Of a stretch of DNA of 64,000 nucleotides, positions 53,452-59,886 are shown one piece after another. Both the position numbers and the translations under genes were made by a program. The number at the start of each line of letters is the position of its first letter. Position 1 is the first letter of the stretch. The notes under the pieces are model-generated. The model was not told the origin of the DNA. It saw only the letters and a list, made by a program, of their open reading frames with translations, and did no database searches. Origin of the DNA: Agromyces seonyuensis (lineage in GTDB: Bacteria; Actinomycetota; Actinomycetes; Actinomycetales; Microbacteriaceae); contig NZ_WSTA01000003.1 in NCBI RefSeq assembly GCF_009789225.1, forward strand, positions 1 to 64,000, in the 5' to 3' direction.

Positions 53452-55034
53452 GGTTCCTCCAGCGGTTCGGGTTCCAGGATGCCCGATGCGGCGGTGCCGA
53501 CGGCATCGTCGACGAGCGCTCCGGCGAGGCCGGTGTAGCCCGCGGGGTCGGCGAGGGCTGGGTCGAGGCCGCGCGCTTCGAGCACGGCGGCGAGGTCCCG
53601 CTCCGTCGGTCGAGTCGGCGCGCCGGCGCCGTCTCGAGACGCTCCTCCGGCGCCGCGCGACCGGCGGGTCAGGTCGTCGAGCACCTCGCGAGCCGTGTCG
53701 GCGCCGAGCACGAGCGAGAGCCGTTCGGCGAGGATCGCGCCGTGCGTGGCATCCAGGTTGCGGGCGACGGCTGCGTCGTCGACGCGCAGCCCCTCGGCCA
53801 GCCGTCGGCCGTTCGCCGCGGCACCGAGCGCGAGGCGCAGCAGCTCCCGCAGGGTCGGCCACTCGGCGTGCCAGGCGCCGTCGGGGCGCTCGTCGCCCGC
53901 GAGGGCCGCCGCGAGGTGCAGCGTCGACGCGAGGCCGGGGGCGCGCAGCGCGGCGGAGCGCAGCAGCACCGATCCGGCGGGGTTGCGCTTCTGCGGCATC
54001 GCCGACGAGCCGCCGCCCGCGCCTTCGGCGAGCTCGCCGATCTCGGTGCGGCTGAGGGTCGCGACATCCGTGCCGATCGCACCGAGGGCGTCGAGCACGC
54101 CGGTGAGCGCGTCGCCGAGTTCGGTGACGGGCCAGCGGGTCGTGTGCCACGGCGCATCGGGCACGGCGAGGCCGAGTTCGGCGGCGAAGGCGGCGGGCAG
54201 TTCGGCGGCGCCCTCCGGTCCCGCGAGCTCGACGAACGACGCCAGCGTGCCGCCCGCGCCGGCGAGCTGGGCGGGCAGGGCGAAGCGGGCGTCCTCGAGG
54301 CGCGCGGCCGCACGGCGGAGCCCGCGGAGCCGGTTCGCGATCCGCAGGCCCATGGTCATCGGCACGGCGTGCTGGGTCAGCGTTCGCGCCGCGCCCACGG
54401 TGTCGCGGTGGGCCGCGGCGAGCCGCGCGAGCGCCCCCTCGACGGCCCGGAGGTCGTCGAGCACGAGCCCGGCCGCGCGCGCGGCGACGACCATGAGGGC
54501 CGAGTCGAGCACGTCCTGCGAGGTCGCGCCGCGATGCACCCAGCGTCGGCCGTCCTCCGGAACGGCGGCCTTGAGCGCGCCGACGAGCGGGATGACGGGG
54601 TTGCCGCCGGCGACGGCCTCGCGCGCGAGCACGGCGGGGTCGAATCCCGCCGGTCGAGTCGGCGCCCCGGGGTCGATTCCCGCCGGTCGAGTCGGCGCGC
54701 CGGGGTCGATTCCCGCCGGTCGAGTCGGCGCGCCAGGGTCGACTCCCGCCGGTCGAGTCGGCGCGGCAGCGCCGTATCGAGACCCCTGAAGGTCCGCTGC
54801 GGGGTCTCGAGACGCTCCTTCGTCGCTCCTCGACCGGCGGAACCGGGCGAGTCCGTCCTCCACCGCAGCCACCTCATCCGCGGGCGCGAGCCCGATGCGC
54901 TCGTACGAGCGCGCGAGCGCGATCTCGACGGCGACGAGCGCGTCGAGCACGGCCGCATCCGAGACGGCGTCGTCGTGGCCGGCCGTCACGGGCGACAGCA
55001 GGCCGACGTCGATCGGGGCGGGCTCAGAAGGCAA
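53448..55034 (-). CDS. pcaB: 3-carboxy-cis,cis-muconate cycloisomerase with repeat-encoded insertions
   Basis: This 528-residue fumarase/aspartase-superfamily enzyme lactonises 3-carboxymuconate. HRGATSQDVLDS and GSSAMPQKRNP are intact. Relatives are usually about 450 residues. The excess is two insertions made of the interspersed palindrome in frame: about residues 67-130, with four 11-residue copies like GAPTRPAGIDP, and about 456-477 (RSRGAGGASRDGAGAPTRPT). Removing them leaves about 442 residues with family-like junctions (GLARF joined to FDPAVLAREAVAGGNP). TTG 55034, overlapping the pcaG end, is the best start; GTG 54989 would lose conserved GLLSPV. Confidence 0.9.
   Translation of the reverse strand: MPSEPAPIDVGLLSPVTAGHDDAVSDAAVLDALVAVEIALARSYERIGLAPADEVAAVEDGLARFRRSRSDEGASRDPAADLQGSRYGAAAPTRPAGVDPGAPTRPAGIDPGAPTRPAGIDPGAPTRPAGFDPAVLAREAVAGGNPVIPLVGALKAAVPEDGRRWVHRGATSQDVLDSALMVVAARAAGLVLDDLRAVEGALARLAAAHRDTVGAARTLTQHAVPMTMGLRIANRLRGLRRAAARLEDARFALPAQLAGAGGTLASFVELAGPEGAAELPAAFAAELGLAVPDAPWHTTRWPVTELGDALTGVLDALGAIGTDVATLSRTEIGELAEGAGGGSSAMPQKRNPAGSVLLRSAALRAPGLASTLHLAAALAGDERPDGAWHAEWPTLRELLRLALGAAANGRRLAEGLRVDDAAVARNLDATHGAILAERLSLVLGADTAREVLDDLTRRSRGAGGASRDGAGAPTRPTERDLAAVLEARGLDPALADPAGYTGLAGALVDDAVGTAASGILEPEPLEEP
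53604..53667. repeat. Palindromic repeat inside pcaB, C-terminal copy
   Basis: A forward GC-core unit begins GGTCGAGTCGG at 53608 and leads into a degenerate inverted half. It sits in frame in pcaB and encodes about 22 residues between DDLT and RDLAAVLEARG. The TAG of the usual unit is TCG here. Confidence 0.88.
54646..54842. repeat. Palindromic repeat inside pcaB with 33-bp tandem expansion
   Basis: Four copies at exact 33-bp spacing (54648, 54681, 54714 and 54747) each contain CGCCGGTCGAGTCGGCG. They lead into a full unit and an inverted unit ending at 54842. The period is eleven codons, so copy-number change keeps the frame. All units here lack the TAG found in most intergenic copies. Confidence 0.92.
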
Positions 55035-55602
55035 GGAAGACCGTCTCGTGCTCGCCCTGGAGGCGGAAGTCGTGGCGCAGGCCCTCGGGGGTGCGGGTCG
55101 CGATGAGGCTCGCCCGCTCGTCGTCGTCGAGCGAGGCGAGGAACGGGTCCGCGGCGAGCGCGGCCTCGTCGTCGGGCAGGTAGATGCGCGTGTGCAGCTT
55201 GCTCGGCAGGCCGCGCGCGTAGACGATGACGGCGAAGAAGGCCGGCCTGCCGGGCTCGGTCGCGCCGGGCGCGCGGGTCCAGAACTCCCAGTGGCCCTCG
55301 TCGTCAGTGAAGGTGCGGCCGTAGCCGGTGAACGTGTGCCCGTCGCGCTTGCGCGAGCCCCGCGCACGGGGGATGGAGCCGTCGACGTCGGCTCCCCACA
55401 CCTCGATGATCGCGTCGGGGATCGGCGCCCCGTCGCCCTGGAAGACGGTGCCGCCGAGCACGATCGCGCCGGGCGAATGCGGGAAGGCGATCTCGTTCAT
55501 GCGCTCGAACTCGGTGCCGTAGGCGAAGAACGGGCCGACGGTCTGCCCGGCGGTCGCGTCGTGGGTCTTCGGGCCCCAGTGGGCGGGTGCGACGGCGGCC
55601 AT
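55024..55602 (-). CDS. pcaG: Protocatechuate 3,4-dioxygenase alpha subunit
   Basis: This 192-residue alpha subunit of the Fe(III) intradiol dioxygenase cleaves protocatechuate to 3-carboxymuconate with PcaH. TAGQTVGPFF near the N-terminus, IEVWGADVDG and TRIYLPDD are typical. It starts one base inside the pcaH stop (TGATG). The pcaB start lies within its last codons. Confidence 0.93.
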   Translation of the reverse strand: MAAVAPAHWGPKTHDATAGQTVGPFFAYGTEFERMNEIAFPHSPGAIVLGGTVFQGDGAPIPDAIIEVWGADVDGSIPRARGSRKRDGHTFTGYGRTFTDDEGHWEFWTRAPGATEPGRPAFFAVIVYARGLPSKLHTRIYLPDDEAALAADPFLASLDDDERASLIATRTPEGLRHDFRLQGEHETVFLAF

Positions 55603-56414
55603 CAGTGCTCCCCTGCTTCCGGTTCGAACCAGGTGGCGTCGGGGCCGTCGACGACGATGTCCCAGCGGTAGCCGGTCGAGAACTCCGGCGTGGTCAGGTC
55701 GTGGTCGTAGGTCGCCACGAGGTTGTCGCGATCGCGCTGCCGGTGGATCGTGTTGTAGATCGGGTCGAGGGCGAACAGCGGGTCGCCCGGGAAGTACATC
55801 TGGGTGACGATGCGCTGCGTGAAGCCCGTGCCGAACACCGAGAAGTGGATGTGGGCGGGCCGCCAGGCGTTGACGTGGTTCTTCCACGGGTAGGGCCCGG
55901 GCTTGATCGTCGTGAACTTGTACTCGCCGCGCTCGTTCGTGACGATGCGGCCGGCGCCGGTGAAGTTCGGGTCGAGGGGCGCCGGATGCTGGTCGCGCTG
56001 GTGGATGTAGCGTCCGGCCGCGTTGGCCTGCCAGATCTCGACGAGCTGGTTGGCGACGGGACGCCCCCAGGAATCGAGGAGCCGGCCCTGCACGGTCATC
56101 CGTTCGCCGAGCGGCTCGCCCGCGTGCTGGATCGTGAGGTCGGATTCGATCGCCGCGACGTCGCGCTGGCCGTAGGCCGGCGAGCGCAGCTCGATCGTCT
56201 CGGGGTCGACGAGCTTCGGGTTCTTGGTGGGGTGGCGCAGCACGCTCGAGCGGTACGGCGCGAAGTCGAGCATCGTCGCCGGGAGCGTCTCGCCGGCGGC
56301 CTCGCGGGCCGCGAAGGCGGCGTGAAGGTCGACGATCTCCTGGGTGATCTCGCGCTGCGTGAGCTGGTCGGGCGAGGCGAGCAGGCTTTCGGGGGCCGCT
56401 GCAGGTTCGGTCAT
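55602..56414 (-). CDS. pcaH: Protocatechuate 3,4-dioxygenase beta subunit
   Basis: This 270-residue catalytic subunit has its iron ligands visible: Tyr in NAAGRYIHQRD, Tyr in GPYPWKNH, and the two His in RPAHIHFSVFG. GGAAGAG precedes the ATG. It is the first gene of pcaHGBDC and is divergent from an IclR gene, with two GTTCC-type inverted repeats between. Confidence 0.94.
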   Translation of the reverse strand: MTEPAAAPESLLASPDQLTQREITQEIVDLHAAFAAREAAGETLPATMLDFAPYRSSVLRHPTKNPKLVDPETIELRSPAYGQRDVAAIESDLTIQHAGEPLGERMTVQGRLLDSWGRPVANQLVEIWQANAAGRYIHQRDQHPAPLDPNFTGAGRIVTNERGEYKFTTIKPGPYPWKNHVNAWRPAHIHFSVFGTGFTQRIVTQMYFPGDPLFALDPIYNTIHRQRDRDNLVATYDHDLTTPEFSTGYRWDIVVDGPDATWFEPEAGEH

Positions 56415-56473
56415 GGGTCTCTTCCGTCTTCGTCGACGTCGTCGGGACCCGCATCGGGGCTCCGGATGACTCG

Positions 56474-56486
56474 TGGAACGGTTCCA
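56474..56486. promoter_or_regulatory. 13-bp palindrome between pcaH and IclR
   Basis: TGGAACGGTTCCA is perfect around a central G, 60 bp before pcaH. It is a likely operator for the divergent IclR regulator. Confidence 0.6.
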
Positions 56487-56518
56487 TGGTGCGCCCGAAC
56501 CCGGCCCGCCGCCCAATC

Positions 56519-56537
56519 GTTCTCACTCAATGGGAAC
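56519..56537. promoter_or_regulatory. Second inverted repeat between pcaH and IclR
   Basis: GTTCTCA and TGGGAAC (6 of 7 pairing, 5-bp spacer) repeat the GTTCC/GGAAC theme of the site at 56474, near the IclR start. Confidence 0.45.
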
Positions 56538-56565
56538 GGGATGCCCGCCGTGCGAGAATCCCGCC

Positions 56566-57318
56566 ATGGCGAACTCCACCTCGGGCGACTCGGTCACCGA
56601 TCGGCTCGTGCGGGTGCTCTCGACGTTCACCCCGACGCGCACGGTGCAGACCGCCGCCGAGATCGGCCGACGCGCCGACCTGCCGTCCTCGACCGCGCAT
56701 CGCCTCGTCGGCGAGCTCGTGGACTCGGGGCTGCTCGAGCGCGACGACGACCGGCGCATCCGCATCGGGGTGAAGCTGTGGGAGCTCGCGACCCGCTCTT
56801 CGCACGCCCTGCGCCTGCGCCAGGCGGCGATGCCCTCGATGGAACGGGTGCAGGCGCGCATCCGCGAGCACACGCAGCTCGCGATCCTCGAGCAGGACGA
56901 GGCGCTGTTCCTCGAACGGCTCTCGGGCCCGGAGTCCGGCTCGAACGTGACGCGCATCGCCGGCCGCCTGCCGCTGCACGCCGCCTCGTCGGGGCTCGTC
57001 CTCCTCGCCTTCGGCGACCGGGAGCTCCGCGAACGCATCCTCGCCGGCCCGCTCGTGCGCACCGCCGCCGAGACCCTCACCGACCCGGCGGCCCTCCGGC
57101 GCAAGCTCGCGGAGGTCGCGGCCCTCGGCTACGCGGTCGCGCCCGGTTACATCGAGGCCGTCTCGACCGGCGTCGCCGTGCCCGTCCGCGACGAGACGGG
57201 CACGGTCGTCGCGGCCCTCTCGGTCGTGCTGCGCCGCGACGCGGTCATCGAGCCCGCCCTCGTCGAGCTCCACCGCGCCGCCCGCGAGATCGGCGCCGCG
57301 CTGGGCTACCGCCGCTGA
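56566..57318 (+). CDS. IclR-family regulator of pcaHGBDC
   Basis: This 250-residue IclR regulator has an HTH (VQTAAEIGRRADLPSSTAHRLVGEL) and a complete effector domain. ATG 56566 is preceded by GAGAAT at six bases. It is divergent from pcaH and upstream of pobA, so it probably controls protocatechuate ring cleavage and perhaps pobA. It differs clearly from PcaR at 45388. Confidence 0.83.
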   Translation: MANSTSGDSVTDRLVRVLSTFTPTRTVQTAAEIGRRADLPSSTAHRLVGELVDSGLLERDDDRRIRIGVKLWELATRSSHALRLRQAAMPSMERVQARIREHTQLAILEQDEALFLERLSGPESGSNVTRIAGRLPLHAASSGLVLLAFGDRELRERILAGPLVRTAAETLTDPAALRRKLAEVAALGYAVAPGYIEAVSTGVAVPVRDETGTVVAALSVVLRRDAVIEPALVELHRAAREIGAALGYRR

Positions 57319-57328
57319 CCAGTCCGTT

Positions 57329-57538
57329 GGTCGAGTAGCGACCCACAGCCGGTCGAGTAGCGACCCACCGCCGGTCGAGTAGCGACGAAGGAGCGTATCG
57401 AGACCCCGCCACCCGGTCTCGATACGGCGCTGCGCGCCTACTCGACCAACGCCCGCCGGTCGAGTAGCGACGAAGGAGCGTATCGAGACCCCCGACCCGC
57501 CCAGGTCTCGATACGGCGCTCCGCGCCTACTCGACCGA
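57329..57538. repeat. Palindromic-repeat cluster before pobA
   Basis: Two truncated forward starts (57329 and 57351) precede full alternating units: forward 57373-57405, inverted 57415-57447, forward 57458-57490 and inverted 57504-57536. This is the one cluster between two genes in the same direction, so readthrough from the IclR gene into pobA may be blocked here. The rest of 57319-57634 holds only the pobA leader. Confidence 0.93.
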
Positions 57539-57634
57539 CAACACGGAATCCCGATCAACGGGAGTCGGTGCGCGGAGCGGGCGACCCCGTCGCATCCTGT
57601 CGTCGCCCCGGTTCCCCGTCGAAGGAGACGCCCC

Positions 57635-58813
57635 ATGACCACCGTCCGCACCCGCGTCGCGATCATCGGCGCCGGCCCCGCCGGGCTGCTGCTCGCCCAC
57701 CTCCTGGATGCCGCCGGCATCGAGTCGATCGTCGTCGATGCGCGCAGCCGCGAGCAGATCGAGACCACGATCCGCGCGGGCATCCTCGAGCAGGGCACCG
57801 TCGAGACGCTCGCCGAGACCGGCGCCTCGGCGCGCGTGCTCGCCGAGGGGCATCGGCACGACGGCATCGAACTGCGCTTCGACGGCGCCGGGTACCGCAT
57901 CGACTTCGCCGGCCTCGTCGGCCGCGCCGTCTGGCTCTACCCGCAGCACGAGGTGCTGCGGGACCTCATCGCCGCTCGACTCGCCGCCGGTCAGGACCTC
58001 CGGTTCGGCGTCCGCGCCGAGCGGGTCGAGGATGCCTCGGGCGCGCGGCCCCGGGTCATCCTGACGGATGCCGACGGGCAGCCGCTCACCATCGAGGCCG
58101 ACTTCGTCGTCGGCGCCGACGGCTCCCGGTCGGTCGTCCGCGAGGCCGTGACGGGCTCGTCGACGGGCGGCTACTTCCGCGAGTACCCGTTCGCGTGGTT
58201 CGGCATCCTCTGCGAGGCGCCCCCGAGCGCCCCCGAGCTCATCTACTCGAACTCGCCCGACGGCTTCGCGCTCATCAGCCAGCGCTCCGAGTCGGTGCAG
58301 CGCATGTACTTCCAGTGCGACCCCGAGGTCGACGCCGCGTCGTTCTCGGAGGCCGAGCTCTGGGACGCCCTCCAGCGCCGCGTCCCCGGCACGACGCTGC
58401 GGGAGGGTCCGATCTTCCAGCGCGACGTGCTGCGCTTCCGCAGCTTCGTCGCCCACGAGCTGCGCCGCGGCCGGGCCGCCCTCGTCGGTGACGCCGCCCA
58501 CACCGTGCCGCCCACCGGCGCGAAGGGCATGAACCTCGCCGTCGCCGACGTGCGGCTGCTCGCCCCCGCGTTGCAGGCGCTGCTGCTCGAGGGCGACGAG
58601 CGGCTCATCGACGCGTTCGCCGAGACTGCGCTCGAGCGCATCTGGAAGGCCCAGCACTTCTCCTGGTGGATGACGAGCCTGCTGCACGTCGCCCCGGGCG
58701 CGAGCGAGTTCGACCGGCGCCGCCAGCTCGGCGAACTCCGCTCCGTCGTCGGCTCGGCCCACGGCGCCGCCTACCTCGCCGAGGCCTACACGGGCTGGCC
58801 CCTCGCCCGCTGA
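57635..58813 (+). CDS. pobA: 4-hydroxybenzoate 3-monooxygenase
   Basis: This 392-residue flavoprotein hydroxylates 4-hydroxybenzoate to protocatechuate. The FAD motif GAGPAGLLLA is at about 12-21, an FVVGADGSRS DG motif follows, and GDAAHTVPPTGAKGMNLAVAD is the second FAD motif. AAGGAG precedes the ATG. It feeds the pcaHG dioxygenase next door. Confidence 0.94.
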   Translation: MTTVRTRVAIIGAGPAGLLLAHLLDAAGIESIVVDARSREQIETTIRAGILEQGTVETLAETGASARVLAEGHRHDGIELRFDGAGYRIDFAGLVGRAVWLYPQHEVLRDLIAARLAAGQDLRFGVRAERVEDASGARPRVILTDADGQPLTIEADFVVGADGSRSVVREAVTGSSTGGYFREYPFAWFGILCEAPPSAPELIYSNSPDGFALISQRSESVQRMYFQCDPEVDAASFSEAELWDALQRRVPGTTLREGPIFQRDVLRFRSFVAHELRRGRAALVGDAAHTVPPTGAKGMNLAVADVRLLAPALQALLLEGDERLIDAFAETALERIWKAQHFSWWMTSLLHVAPGASEFDRRRQLGELRSVVGSAHGAAYLAEAYTGWPLAR

Positions 58814-58852
58814 CCCCTCACGCGGCGACCGGCCCGGCCGGCCGGCGCGCGC

Positions 58853-58917
58853 GTTGCGCCACTCCTTCGCAGGTTGCGCCACTCTTGCTGGCGCAACGGG
58901 CGAACAGGTGGCGCAAC
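58853..58917. repeat. Minor inverted repeat of GTTGCGCCA/TGGCGCAAC
   Basis: Two GTTGCGCCA copies (58853 and 58873) are followed by two TGGCGCAAC copies (58889 and 58909). They lie in the convergent gap after pobA and could form a hairpin terminator. A related copy is at 35432. Confidence 0.6.
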
Positions 58918-58969
58918 GGCCGACGCAGCGGGATGTCTGCCCGGCAGCAGACGCGAAGGCGGTCGCCGG

Positions 58970-59515
58970 TCAGCGCGCGAGGCGCGTGATCGAGGCGACG
59001 CCGGGGGCGGCGGAGGCGGGAGCGGACGGGCGCGCCGCGCGCGGAGCATCCGGGGTCGAGGTGCGCGGCGCGGCCGCGAGCAGCCGCACGAGGTGGCGGA
59101 TCGCGAACTCGTAGCCGTCGAGGCCGGCGCCCGCGAAGACCGCCGTCGCGGCGAGCGAGACGTACGAGTGCCGGCGGAACTCCTCGCGTCGGTGCACGTT
59201 CGTCACGTGCACCTCGACCACGGGCGTGTCGATCGCGAGCAGGGCGTCCATGAGCGCGATCGACGTGTGCGTGTAGCCGCCCGGGTTGATGACGACGGCG
59301 TCGAAGTCGGTACGGGCGGTCTGCACGAGGTCGATGAGCACGCCCTCGTGGTTGGACTGGTGGAAGTCGATCCTCGCGCCGGTCTCCTCCGCGACGGCGC
59401 GGCAGCGCGCCTCGACGTCGGCGAGCGTCTCCGCGCCGTAGAGGTGGGGCTGCCGGGTGCCGAGCAGGTTCAGGTTCGGGCCGTTGAGCACGAGGATGCG
59501 GTGGGACGTCGTCAT
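58970..59515 (-). CDS. aroQ: Type II 3-dehydroquinate dehydratase (second copy)
   Basis: This 181-residue enzyme has LNGPNLNLLGTRQPHLYG, HQSNHEGVLIDLV, VINPGGYTHTS and EVHVTNVHRRE, all matching AroQ. It has a C-terminal Ala/Pro-rich extension of about 30 residues. It is divergent from quiC-aroE. The pair of aroQ copies suggests one biosynthetic and one catabolic enzyme, or one for each operon. Confidence 0.93.
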   Translation of the reverse strand: MTTSHRILVLNGPNLNLLGTRQPHLYGAETLADVEARCRAVAEETGARIDFHQSNHEGVLIDLVQTARTDFDAVVINPGGYTHTSIALMDALLAIDTPVVEVHVTNVHRREEFRRHSYVSLAATAVFAGAGLDGYEFAIRHLVRLLAAAPRTSTPDAPRAARPSAPASAAPGVASITRLAR

Positions 59516-59886
59516 CGGGGATCCGTTCTCGAGGGGCCGCGTCGACTGCGGCGAGAAGCGCCGGAGCGGGGCGGAGGGGGCGCCGCCCCGGCTCCGGCTG
59601 CGACGACTCCGGGGTTCGGCCGTCGCGGGAGGCGGAGCGTCGGGGACAGGTGCTCCGCGGTCGGGTCGGGGGTGGCCGGGTCCGCCGTTCCGGGGCGGAT
59701 GACGCGCCCGGACCTCCGGGGAGGTTCGGCTGGGCTCGTCATCGAGGATGCTCCGTGCGGTCGGTTCCGGTTGCGGTCGAACGTACTGGTTAGTTACCGT
59801 ATCCGCAACGACGGAACGCACGGGTCCCGACCCCCGTCGGCGCCGCACACCGGAGTGACGGCGAATGCGGGAGAAGGAGCATCCAC
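59516..59886. other. Divergent promoter region between aroQ and quiC
   Basis: No convincing gene lies in these 371 bp. The stretch near 59780-59815 is the only AT-rich part and holds the palindrome-like GTACTGGTTAGTTAC. The quiC ribosome binding site GAAGGAG is at its end. Confidence 0.5.
59783..59797. promoter_or_regulatory. Candidate operator upstream of quiC
   Basis: GTACTGGTTAGTTAC is a GTAAC/GTTAC-type imperfect inverted repeat about 90 bp before quiC. It resembles sites before the TRAP regulator and dctP. Confidence 0.4.

Noticed and set aside
53448-55034. A frameshift or pseudogene explanation for the long pcaB
   Set aside because: The frame is continuous and all catalytic motifs are intact; the extra length is fully explained by two in-frame repeat blocks.
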